A stretch of DNA of 64,000 nucleotides from Anisus vortex (lineage: Eukaryota > Mollusca > Gastropoda > Planorbidae), in assembly GCA_949126835.1 (NCBI GenBank), contig OX421507.1, positions 13,629,852 to 13,693,851 on the forward strand. Reading direction: 5' to 3'. Of this stretch, positions 1 to 10,700 are shown piece after piece; the first letter of the stretch is position 1; each line of letters opens with the position of its first letter. Under the pieces are notes generated by a model. That model searched no databases and was not told the origin of the DNA. It saw only the letters and a program-made list of their open reading frames with translations. Made by a program: the position numbers and the translations under genes.

Positions 1-344
1 TCTCTATGTTCCGTAACCTCAGATCTATGTGTGAGAAAATGTATGTCAAAGCCAAATTTGTTTCTGATACAGAGACCCCAGGGTGGGGTGGGGTGGAGGG
101 TGGGGGTAGGTAATAATATTGATTGACAGTTGAAGAGAAACGTTACAGAGAGAGATATAGAGGTATAAATATAAGAAAGAGATGATATAAAGAGAAAGAG
201 AGGGGATATAAAGGTGAAAGAGAAAGATAGAATGTAAAAATTAAAAGAAAGAAAAATGGGTAGCCTATATAGGTCTAAAATTGAACCCCTTACTTCCCTA
301 AAGCACAACCTTTTTAATGTGACGACACATTATTTAAACACCAA

Positions 345-421
345 TCCTTCATACAGTAATAAAAGCCCAGTCATATCTGTCATATTATTTCTGTCTGTTC
401 GAAACGCTTAGCGGTAAAATG
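345..421. repeat. Left arm of a widely spaced inverted repeat
   Basis: About 75 bases here are the reverse complement of 3588-3668. Both carry the core CGCTTAGCGG / CCGCTAAGCG, followed by a shared tract around GGACAGAAAG and GGGCGTTTATTAC. The arms are roughly 3.2 kb apart. They could be two copies of one dispersed element in opposite orientation, or the ends of one old transposon. No coding sequence that would decide between these is visible between them. Confidence 0.6.
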
Positions 422-450
422 TTCTACCTGAAAAAAAAATAATTATTTGT

Positions 451-695
451 CATCACCATCATCATCAATCCCATGACCGTTGTGGTCGTTGGGGGGAGCG
501 AATGGACAGCTCAGCAGTCAACTTTCTCCACTTTTGCCTTTCTTGAACGCTGGTCAATAGTTGAGTCAACTGCAGCCCTGTCCAATACTTTACATGGTCG
601 AGCCAGCATCTCCGTTGACGGCCTCTCCTACGCCCACCTTCCACCGTGCCCTGGAGGATTGTTCTTGGCAGGCCATTGTGACGCAACACATTCAT
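451..695 (-). mobile_element. 3' end of a non-LTR retrotransposon ORF2 (fragment)
   Basis: Read on the minus strand, this encodes about 76 residues with the signature GLPRTILQGTVEGGRRRGRQ followed by RRCWLDHVKYWTG. That motif pattern is typical of the extreme C-terminus of reverse-transcriptase ORFs of RTE/jockey-like LINEs, and the fragment ends SPQRPQRSWD. Directly after the stop codon, on the minus strand, lies a GATGATGATGG-type simple repeat (451-470 on +), as expected for the 3' tail of such LINEs. Everything upstream (RT core and endonuclease) is missing, so this is a dead 5'-truncated copy. The clade is not resolved by this short tail. Confidence 0.75.
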
Positions 696-732
696 GAACC
701 AACTATGTCAGTATACGCCGTTTGATTTGTGG

Positions 733-948
733 ATGTCATCTAATCTCTTGATGTCATCTAATCTCTTGATGTCATCTAATTTCTTGATGTCATCTAATTT
801 CTTGATGTCATCTAATTTCTTGATGTCATCTAATTTCTTGATGTCATCTAATTTCTTGATGTCATCTAATTTCTTGATGTCATCTAATTTCTTGATGTCA
901 TCTAATTTCTTGATGTTGTCCCTGTTCTTGATGTCACCTCATTTCTTG
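733..948 (+). repeat. 18-bp tandem repeat, about 12 copies
   Basis: The unit ATGTCATCTAATTTCTTG is repeated head to tail. The first two copies have CTC instead of TTC and the last two or three copies are degenerate. Because 18 is a multiple of three, an open frame (MSSNFL repeated) appears, but it has no coding context and is treated as a by-product of the repeat. Confidence 0.9.
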
Positions 949-1432
949 ACGTTTATCTAACTTCTGTATTAACACGAATAGAATTATTCCATTTTCGGAA
1001 TTCCCTTTTCCAATTCCAACTCTGTTATTACTGTTAATATAAATGGCGCACACAGATTTTCGGTGTCCAAAAATATAACTTCCCAGTTTGGAAAATGTGG
1101 GGTTTATAGAGGAGGGATTGGGGACAGCCAAACGAGGTTGTGTTACAGTGTTTAAAGCAATGTAATACTATCCCACGTGACTAGACTATATTGAATGCTA
1201 GAATTAATGTCAGGTTAATAGAGTGTCAACGTTACTGCGTCACAGTCAATTATGTCGTACATTAGTTTTTTTTCTTTGTTTCTTCGTAACCTTTGCTCTT
1301 TGTGAAGAAAATGTAGGCCAGGACAATGTTCTTTCTGTCTCAGAAACGAGGGGGTGGGGGTGGGTGTAATAGAATGATAAATAGATAGAAAGAGAGAGAG
1401 GGGGGGGGGATGAGTGACGAACACTTATTTCC

Positions 1433-2071
1433 ACCTAAACAACGAAAACATTACTGAAACATTACAAAAATGACAATAACTCTTAGAAATGCATTGCTTT
1501 TATGAATTGATTAATATCAGCAATGGTGTAGCGAAGAATACTAATAGGAGGTGGGGGGGGCTAATATCAGGGGGAGGATGAGAGAAAGAGAGTGGGGAAA
1601 ATACGATGGAGGGAGAGGGTGGGGAACTTCTTGCTGCCAGACCCATCTTGTGTTTGCCCAACCCGTCAAAGCTCTACACTCTGCAACAAAGCCAGTCTAG
1701 CTGGACTTGGCGCGGTCCTGCTCCAGGAAGATGGCAGCCTTTGACGTCTGCTGCTCCGGATAGCATATGCCAGCAGGAAACTTTCCCAGGCGGAGTCCCG
1801 GTATGGCACGGTCGGGCTGGACTGCCAGGCTTTATTTTGGGCTGTAGAGAAATTTCAACCAAATCTGTACGGCAAAACCTTTTCGTTGGTTTAATTGATG
1901 TTAAGTTACTGGTTTTCCTGGTTTGTTCAGGTAACCCATTCCATGCCACACCCACCACTTAGTATTCTTCGCTACACCATTGCTGATATTAACCAATTCA
2001 TTTAAGCAATGCATTTTAAAGGATTATCGTCCTTTTTTGTAATGTTTCAATAATGTTTTCGTTGTTTAGGT
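1433..2071. mobile_element. Foldback element with long terminal inverted repeats
   Basis: Bases 1433-1540 are the inverted complement of 1963-2071. Examples are CCTAAACAACGAAAACATTA at the left against TAATGTTTTCGTTGTTTAGG at the right, and CAGCAATGGTGTAGCGAAGA against TCTTCGCTACACCATTGCTG. The arms are about 105 bp with small differences and enclose about 420 bp. The interior holds a GC-richer stretch (about 1600-1860) and a fragment of dispersed repeat family A (1876-1955). The structure fits a foldback or MITE-type element that captured foreign sequence. No transposase is present. Confidence 0.75.
1876..1955 (+). repeat. Dispersed repeat family A, internal fragment
   Basis: Contains the family A core GATGTTAAGTTACTGGTTTT followed by CCTGGTTTGTTCAGG and CCATTCCATGCC. 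It sits inside the foldback element 1433-2071, so it was either captured by it or inserted into it. Confidence 0.75.
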
Positions 2072-2367
2072 TGAGTTTCGTGTTTGTCACTGACCTAAAT
2101 TGCCTAATTAATTATAAATGGCTAAAGGTCAACAAAAGAGCGAAATACAACGCGGATGCACATGTTATTGTTGTTGTTGTTTTTTAATGTTGTTTTTGTA
2201 TCACAGCTAAGAAAAATAAAACACAATGGTGTGAAAAACAAAATTACTACGACGCGAATCTTGGAGCAAACGAAATTACTTTACGTTAATAATGAAAATT
2301 TCTCACATAGTAGACAACATTTTTTTTTTCAAATATTTTTATGTTAGGCCTACTAACCCTCCTTCTT

Positions 2368-2550
2368 TACATAAGATTATAAGATTATTGCGTCCTCGCT
2401 TTTTCGTGGTTTGATTATTGATTATAGCCTTGCCTTTTGATTAGCCTATTGTTTTTAAAGGATGTTAAGATTTTGGTTATCCAGGTTTGTTCAGGCAACC
2501 CATTCCATGCCCGAATGCCACTCGGGAAGAAAGAGTGCATAGGCTATAGT
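2368..2550 (+). repeat. Dispersed repeat family A copy
   Basis: Shows the ordered family A landmarks: TTGCGTCCT, then GTGG, TGTTCAGGCAACCCATTCCA, TGCCCGAATGCCACTCGGGA and AGAAAGAGT. The 5' third is diverged. Confidence 0.8.
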
Positions 2551-3587
2551 ATAAGAAATTAAATACTTAGCCTACAATGTTTTTAATAAATGAAGAAAAC
2601 GAGATTTGAAAAAAAACAAGAAAAAAAAACACACATATCGAAGAGCAGTTGTAAAAAATACCTGTTCGTCGTCCTGGAAGCTGTGTACTTTACCTGTAGG
2701 GCGTAAGGCGTAGGCTTAATGCTCAGAGGTTAGCGAGTCAACAAAATAATAAAAAGCCATACGTCATGCGTCAGTTAATTAACTTAAAAAAATAAACAAA
2801 ACAACAACAATGAATTAAACAAACAGAAACTAGTTTAAAACAATGACCTTGATAGTTCATGACCCAAGAAAAAATACTTCATTTGGGTGTGAAGAGGGCG
2901 TTGTTGGTATCCTGAGTACTTGATTGTATAATTATGTTAATTATGCATTTTGTTGGAATGTTGACTTGTTTTCTTTTTCTTTTGTTTTGTTGTGTGTCTA
3001 TTTGTTTTCCACCGTTAGTATGTACAGTAGGTCATTAGAGAAGACAATTGTTTCCCTTGCTCTACTATTTAGTTTAAGGACCGTCCATATATGACGCCAA
3101 TCGCCCCCTTCATCCATCGTTGCTAAAGGAAAGGCCAAGGCCCTTCTTCCATTATGACGTCACAAAGCTCTTCACCCACCTCCAAAAATTAACACATCAA
3201 TAACAGGCAAACAAATAACAATTTAAAAAACAACAACAAAAAACTTCCTTGTTTCCCATTTTAAAATGGAAATGCATGTTTTAATTCGCTTGAATTGTCA
3301 TTGTAGAATAAGTATTGCAATGAAAAATATAATTAGTTAATTAAGTGCAACCAGTTAAGATGGAAATATCATATTAAGAAGCACCTTCTTTTTGATGTTA
3401 CAGCGTAACATTGTTTATACACCCCCTTCCCCTCCCCTCTCCGCCTCACAAATTGTTACAGGTGTTGTTGTTTTTTATATATATATATTTTAATTATGAC
3501 GTAGTTTAGCTATATACTACAACCTCTCCAAATATAATGAGGTCAATTTACAATGAGCCTGAGACACACACACGCAAACACACTGGG
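2551..3587. other. Gene-free AT-rich DNA with a possible MITE fragment
   Basis: No exon-like reading frame is seen. Bases 3069-3190 start AAGGACCGTCCATATATGAC and include TATGACGTCACAAAGCTC. A related stretch in inverse orientation occurs at 59455-59530 (CACGTCATTTATGGACGGCC). These look like fragments of one dispersed MITE family. The rest is low-complexity DNA. Confidence 0.5.
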
Positions 3588-3668
3588 TTTTCCCGCTAAG
3601 CGTTTCGGGCGGACAGAAAGAAAAACATAATCAGACATTACTGGGCGTTTATTACATTATAAATGTCT
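3588..3668. repeat. Right arm of the widely spaced inverted repeat
   Basis: Inverted partner of 345-421: CCCGCTAAGCGTTTCGGGCG, then a tract ending GGGCGTTTATTACATTATAA. See that entry. Confidence 0.6.
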
Positions 3669-4015
3669 CGTGATTTAAATTCACCTTGCATTTGCATTTG
3701 TTAAACAATCACCTTATACCTCTACTACATTTAAATTTCTTTACCTTCATTCATTCACACCGATTTACGTCTCATAAACTGGCAGGTAAGAAATATTAAA
3801 AAAAAAATAGTCTAAATAATAGGCTATGTAGCCTATGAAGTTTTGTGATGTCATCAAAATTTGACCTATTGGTTCGAGTTTCATTGCAGGCATTGTTATT
3901 TCTAAAACAGTGCCTTGACCTGAGAGGTTGCAGTGCATCTCGGCGCATAACATTAATATTATTTTCATATTGCCGCTGAGGGTGCCGTCCATAACTGACG
4001 TCTCACAGCTAGAGG

Positions 4016-4377
4016 ATGTAGAGCAGGGGTCGGGAACCTTTTTGTCTTAGAGAGCCATGGATACCAAATATTTTGAAACGTAATTCTGTGAGAGCCATAC
4101 ATTATGTTTAAAACTAAAAATTCAAATAAATGTGTGCATTTTGTGTAATTTCAACACTAAAAGTACAATAATTATGTCTCTGAATTCTTCTGATGCTGAG
4201 CTGCAGTAGACTTTAGCTCATTTGTAGAATGAAATATTGATATGCAATTAATATGTAGATAAAAACGTCTAAAAAACATTTTTTTAATAATCGAACATTT
4301 GTCTGCAAGCCAGATGCAGCCATCAAAAGAGCCACATCTGGCTCGCGAGCCATGGGTTCCCGACCCCTAATGTAGAG
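4016..4377. mobile_element. Non-autonomous hAT MITE with perfect 8-bp target-site duplication
   Basis: The element body is 4024-4369 (346 bp). It starts CAGGGGTCGGGAACC and ends GGTTCCCGACCCCTA, a near-perfect terminal inverted repeat. Both sides carry the same octamer ATGTAGAG (4016-4023 and 4370-4377), the 8-bp duplication expected of hAT transposition. The interior contains GAGAGCCAT and AGAGCCACATCTGGCTCGCG, phrases common in hAT-derived MITEs of many animals. There is no coding capacity. Confidence 0.9.
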
Positions 4378-4433
4378 AGTTCAACCTTTTTGGGACAAAA
4401 TGTGAAGGGGAGTGTTTAAACAACGTGTAAGGT

Positions 4434-4690
4434 AAAGTATAAGGCCTACCCGTCGGACAAAATAATTGATCATAGTGTTCACCAGTTTCTGTGACCAAGG
4501 CATACAGCACAATACCCAGCCGCTTTTACTTTACCCCAACTAATGTCCGGTCCGGTACATCAGAGTTGGGTAGACTCATGGACAACCACGAATCCATAGC
4601 CTTCACCAGGATTCGAACCCAAGACCTTCGGTGCGCCAGCGCTGCCTCTCGGCCAGCGAGCCCCCTTAAAGCAATGTGACCTCACTTTAA
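4434..4690 (-). mobile_element. tRNA-derived SINE (family B), head on the right
   Basis: On the minus strand the element begins with a tRNA-like head (GGCTCGCTGGCCGAGAGGCA resembles an A box of a Leu/Ser-type tRNA; GGGTTCGAATCC is a canonical B box). It continues into a body containing the complement of GAGTTGGGTAGACTCATGG and CACAATACCCAGCCGC. Other copies are at 10025, 11810, 25902, 36262, 49875, 55485 and 56695. At 4446-4450 it carries an extra AAGGCCTA-type insertion compared with the other copies. Confidence 0.85.
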
Positions 4691-5156
4691 AGAATAAGTA
4701 GGCCTATCTTAAAATGAAATTTATACTTGAACAAGTTTCACTTAATTAACATCAGTAATTATATTATTTATCTTAATAGTAAGACGACAATGACAACACA
4801 TTTTAAATAGGTCCATATAATGTTTTTTTAAATCTTCTATGAGGAAAAAACGTGGAAAGCATGAAAATAGGCCTACGTGGAAACCACGTTTTTTCCCCGT
4901 CGATACAACGTGGGTTCCCGCTGGCGATGGGTTGCAGGACTTAGGCCCTATCGCTGGTTTAAGACTAGTTTTGCTTTTTGATTAGACTCGTGTTTTATGT
5001 TATCCAGTGTGCGTATATTGTGTGTGTTTGTGTCTGTACGTGTGTAGGCCTATAGATCAGGGTGTAAAGTGCCCAATAAAAGAACAACCTATATTATTAT
5101 TGGCTAAGATTTAGTTAAGTGCCATTGTGCGAGCTATATTGTCCGTCTCAACCTTA

Positions 5157-5591
5157 TACAGTAGGCCTATACCCTCGCCTATTCGCGGTTCCCCATTCGC
5201 GCCCCCCCCCATATTCGCGGGTTTGGCTCTTACCCCTGTCGCATCGTATGCCCGGTATACCGGGCTAGCGTCATAGCGTCATAAAAACGAATGCCCGGTA
5301 AACCGGGTTTTTGTAGGTCGTAGAGACTAAAAGCGCTATTCGAGGGTATGTCTGCAGTTAATTTCTCGAGCAGTTTTTATCTATTTACATAACCGCATGC
5401 AATATTACTACATTATTACTGAATTAATGAGTAAGAGTGTGTTTAGAAAGTGTTTATGAAGCATTTAGTATCGTATATAATCTCATACATAGGCGTTTTA
5501 AAACTGCATCCAATATTCGCGTTTTTTCGCCATTCGCGGGGAGGTAAAGAACGTAACCCCCGCTATGGGGGTATACTCAGAGTATACTGTA
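5157..5591. mobile_element. Pogo/Tigger-like MITE
   Basis: The left end reads TACAGTA then GGCCTATACCCTCGCC. The right end reads GGGGGTATACTCAGAGTATACTGTA (given here only as its end motif, TATACTGTA). Both ends are TA-flanked, and the terminal parts contain ATTCGCGG-type CpG-rich tracts (5180, 5545). Pogo-family TIRs usually start CAGT and have TA target duplications. The left TIR seems to be interrupted by a GGCCTA insertion at 5164-5169. There is no transposase. Confidence 0.55.
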
Positions 5592-5599
5592 GTATTGTA

Positions 5600-7000
5600 G
5601 GTTAATTTTTCACAAATGTGTCGATTTCACCATCCTCTATAGCAGGCCTAAGTTTTCTAGTCTTCAGTTCTTCATTTTTTAACTTTTGACTCCATTCCCC
5701 CTCCCCCCCTTCAATATCAAATTATTAGTAGATATATAAAAAAAAAATACTAGGGCCCTACCTATAAAAAAAACTATAAATACATGTAAACGAATCAGAA
5801 TTTTCATGTTTCAGTATCCCTGACACGGTTGATCAAGCATAAAATGTAAATGACCTCTTTATTAAAGAATTTGGCGATGCGTTAAATGGGTCATTGCTAC
5901 TCTAACCGAAGTCTTGCCCGCTATTCTCACAATCTTTATAGCGTACCCACCCCTCCTTGTTTCTAGAACTGTTATATTCTATTTACACACTACTCAGTTA
6001 CCTTAACCCATCTCCTCTCAAAAGGGAGATCACCACACATACACTCGTAGAGATAACACACCTTTTCTTCACTCCCTTCACTGCCCGAAGATCACTACTG
6101 CTACGTTGAGGTCTACATTATTTTTTAGCAGAGTTAACTGTTTCATTTGTACAGAGGAAGGGCTATGTTTAGTTTAAAAAAATTGTTTTTGAGGTAAGCC
6201 ATAACTTGAATAGAGATCTATATGTTGCATTTATGTCCCAAAAATACAAACTCTTAATGAAAAAGACATGGCATAGACATAGACTAGATCTATAATATAT
6301 CATACATAGGCTAGTCATATAGTTTGTTTATAAGCCTATATCGGCTATATCACTATATCCTATATTAATTATTATTATATATGATAAACACTGAGAGATT
6401 CTATTAGAGTCTAGTCAGTCTACTACTACATGTACTACTAGTCATATAAAGATATAATATTATCATATTATCATGTTCATCATCATATTCGACCATATTC
6501 TTATTAATTATTAATATTATTCTAGGTTCTAAGGCAGATAGTGGTGATATAGACGGCTATTGTATATTAGCAGTAGGGGCCTAGGCCTATTTTATGCTAT
6601 AATATAATAATATTATTGTATAAACTATAATAATATAAAAAAGGGTGTGTTTAGCTCGGCACTATTCACTATATACATCTAACATAAACACTCTATCTAA
6701 CGAAATTGTTTTCCTTCTGTATAAGTTATACAGTATAACGTAACGTAACGTAGTGTTAACGTAATTATAATAAAAAAAAACTTAAAAATTCAACACAACA
6801 ATTAGGCTATCTATTATAATTAAAAGGTCATTACTCAGACTGGATAGGCTAGACATTGATATAGGCATTATATATATAAACATTATAAAGGCATGGGAAT
6901 ATATGCCATAAAGGTCCATAGGCCTATAGATATAGGACCATCATAGAGATGATAACAATTTTCTTATTCCATATATGAGCCATATACAAGAACAAATACC
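5600..7000. other. AT-rich intergenic DNA, no gene seen
   Basis: Strongly AT-rich, with many short TATA/TAT runs and several TAGGCCTA octamers (6582, 6914). No open frame of exon quality, no RNA gene and no long repeat is recognised. Confidence 0.6.
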
Positions 7001-7009
7001 TAATACAAT

Positions 7010-7228
7010 TAAGTTCTATTTCTTCCTGAGTGGCTTCCAGGAATGGAATGGGTTGCCCAAACAAAACCAGGAAAACCAACAACATAAACATTATTTAAAA
7101 CTAAATTAAAAGCTTCATTAAAATATTTAAACAAGACTCAAACCATAATTATATTGTGGATAAGGGAAGGACACAATAATTTTCTGTATAGAAGGAGCAT
7201 CTGTAACATATAAGATAAGAAGATAAGT
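7010..7228 (-). repeat. Dispersed repeat family A copy, minus strand
   Basis: Contains the reverse complements of the family A landmarks: GGAATGGAATGGGTTGCC, AAACCAGGAAAACCAACAAC, CACAATAATTTTCTGTATAG and AAGGAGCATCTGTAACATAT. It lies about 460 bp upstream of the receptor start codon. Confidence 0.8.
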
Positions 7229-7689
7229 TACAAGAATAGGCCTATATATACATGGAACAGAGGTCTGTTAGTTATGTATTACCTTCAAATGTAGGCTGCA
7301 ATAGTAGCCTAGGCCTATCGATTACTATTATAGAGTTACTGATTAGCCGCCCCCCCCCCCCCCAACTTACACACACCTATTCATTACTTTCTCAAACTTT
7401 CAATTTTTTTTTTCAGAACATTTTTTTTTAATTCGCATCACCTCAGTTTTAATGCTACTAATTGTACATAAACATTGGCTTTAAACACATTTGCTAAACA
7501 TTAAATATATTACAAAGTATTTCCCTAGCAATGACGCAAAATGTCTAGACTATAATATTCATTTATATAATATAATCATTTTGTTTGAAATGTTAAGATG
7601 ATTATGATTATTTTTTATTAAATAAAACAAACTTTTACATTATAACATATTTCATGCATATCATTTCTGTATTTTTTTCAGCGCTTAAG

Positions 7690-7738
7690 ATGACTATAGA
7701 TATAAAATGTGTTTGTATATTGCTTATGTTATTATTTG
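7690..7738 (+). CDS. Receptor exon 1: signal peptide
   Basis: Starts at ATG in TTAAGATGACT and encodes MTIDIKCVCILLMLLF plus the first base of a Gly codon, ending at the donor G|GTAAGT. The hydrophobic run fits a cleavable signal peptide. A CAG acceptor-like site at 7678-7681 suggests a possible upstream 5' UTR exon. Confidence 0.75.
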
Positions 7739-10700
7739 GTAAGTTTCATACAGGGTTAATTTATGTTCATTCATTCAGTACAGTTACAAACTAGAAAAAC
7801 TTAAAGTCAGCCCTAACCAAACATTTTATTTAGACAACTAATATTATTTATTCTGCCATTGTTATTTGCTAATTAGTCTTTCCCAACAAAAACTTATTTT
7901 ATTCTAACATTAAAATAAATTTTATTTTATTAAAGAAATGAATATATTTTTTTTTTTTCAAAATTTCAAAATGTATATTTGGGAAATTATATTTACCGGT
8001 CATACTGATAGGCCTATAGATAGATAAATTAAAAAATTGATGCATTAATAATGTGTTAAAAGTATTTAAAAAACGGATGAATGTTTTGCATATTTCAGTT
8101 TTATTTTATGGGTTATTCCATACATTTTTTTTCTGCATGTTACTTTGTGTTTAGGTAGAACTGTTAAGTCAGTTGGTCTACATAGACATTTTCAAGGAGC
8201 CAGGAAATCACCAATGACCATTGAGGCAGAAGAAGGGAGAGAACTGAGGCTAGTTTGTAACAGTGCTTGGCATGGTGATGTTAGTTGGGTTGTCTACAAT
8301 GGCATTCAAGCAAGAGTTGTCTCAACATGCCAAGCAGGAGAGTGTAAGAATTATGAAAGTAAAGGTTGGTTGATATAAAACATACATACATCTATTTAAA
8401 CTTTCATTAGATCTAATATTTTTTTTTACAAAACAAACCATTCCTAAATACAAGTTAAATATTTACCCAAAATGAATTTATTTAGCTATTCTAAAAAAAA
8501 AATAATAATATTATAGTTTGCTATTTTCTTATATTAATTCATTCAATAGTTTGCTATTCTCTTTTATTAATTCATACAATAATATACATTTTGAAACTCT
8601 AGAAAAGGATACTTTGCAATAAGCTTCTTTAAGTTGGCATATAATGCTAGACTAAAAACCTAAAGTGAAACTCGTGTCATCTGCTTATAATTCTTGTTTG
8701 TGATGTTTTTTATTTTATGTGTAGTGTTAAATTATGGACTCTTTTCTCGGTCCTAACGAGGTCTCCACAGTAATGTAAAGAAGAAGAATTTTATGCTTTA
8801 ATTTTGTATCATTACTACTTTACTCTTTACCTATCTTTTCTCTAGTGTTTCTAGTTTCAGTGATTTAACTGTTGATATTACACTTGCCAGTTGTAAATAT
8901 ATTTACATGTATTGAGTCTCTTTTCTGAATTTTTTTGTAGTTTTTAAAATATGTTTTCTTTGGTTTCTGTATCCCATACAGAAGATGCATAATTCCATAA
9001 TGTTAGGTAGCAGCTTATAGTTTTATTATTGATTTTACTTTAGCTAAGAAACAAAGTTTTTTTTTTTCTTTAGTCCTTTTTTGAAGCAATTTTTTTTAAA
9101 AATGTAATCCTTGTCCCTTTTGCGAAAACAAATGCATATAAGTACTCTTTCTTCCAGAGTGGCATTCGGGCATGGAATGGGTTGCCTGAACAAACCAGGA
9201 AAACCAATAACTTAACATCATTTAAAACATTAATAAAAATGCAAGACTAAGACTCGGACCACGGATGAACGTAGGACGCAATAATCTTCTTCATAGAAGG
9301 AGCGTCTGTAATGTATAAGATAAGGCCTACCATCTTTAATATCATAATCTTATACTTGCAGCAAGTTGTACATTTAGCAAACACTTAGACAAGACAATCC
9401 TCTATTGAGATAATTCTTAATTGTGAGATAGAAACAGAACTGGATGGCCTTGATAAAAAAATTGGACACCCTAATATGGCATGCCAGAAATAAGTTTTGT
9501 TATCCTTTGCCTATGCTCAAACTCAAAACCTTTAGGCTTTAGTTTAAGTCTCCTAAGTTTCAAGTAACTTTTAATAATCATATTACCTTATTTTTCTCTC
9601 AATTAATGTTCAAGAAAAGTTTATTAACATTTTCTCATATTTAAAAAGTATATTAACATTTTCTCATATTTATTTGCAATAAAATAAAATGTAAAACTGT
9701 TTTAACATTTCAAAACACCAAACATAAAAATAGAAATTGTATATAATACTATAGCCTATAATTTGTATCCATTATCATGTTTTTTTCAGATTATGTGGCA
9801 AGGTGTAAGTCTACTCCTGTCAGTATGTTTTTAACACTATATGAAGTAGACATGACAGTGTTGAATACACAATTATCTCTCACCAAAGTGGAATGCCATT
9901 TATTGAAAAATATCCTTTGGGATAGTTGGAATTTGTCCATTTATGGTAAGTATTTACTCAAGAATATGTGGGAATTCTCTTTTATATCTTATGTTGTTTC
10001 TATATGCAACTAGAAAGACATTTTTAAAAGTACCCTCTGGACCAAATTGATCCTTAGGGCTGGTGAAGCAGTATTGACCAGTTTCTGCGGCCCATGACAT
10101 ACTAGAGGATTGTGTGACAAGCAAATGCCCAGCCACCTTTTCTTTAGCCCAACTAATGTCAGGTACCCAGCAGAGCTGGGTAGACTCACCGACTCCCTCC
10201 AGTCCCTGGAAAAAATCCTAGCCTTCACTAGGATTCAAACCCAAAAAGTTCTGTATGCCAGCCAAACACGCTGCAGCTCAGCCACTGTGGCCTCTGAAGG
10301 ACACTGTGATTACTTTAAAACTTCAATTTGTAGTTACTCATTAGTCTATTAACCCTTACAGTCCAGGGCGCGTATATAGCGGAACTGAAGGCAGCATAGA
10401 TAGAAGTAAGTCGGTACGGGAAGGGTTAAGATTTTGTGCAAATGTTTTTTTTAGATCAGATCATTTTAGACTGCACACTCAAGATGTTAGTGCAGTTTTT
10501 TTTTAATGTTCCAACAATTTTTAAGCACAAACATGCCCACCTTTTAGAAGAGTATAGAAGAATATATTTGTAAAATATTATAATAAGTCTAAGAAAAGAA
10601 ATATTTGACATTTAAACTTTCATCAAAAGCTATAGTCATTATATTAATGATCAATTTTATTTAGTTTCGTAGTACCATAGTTATAGTAGCCATATGATTG

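Noticed and set aside
1606..1962. 118-codon open frame
   Set aside because: Lies inside the foldback element, and its end runs into repeat family A; no protein-like features.
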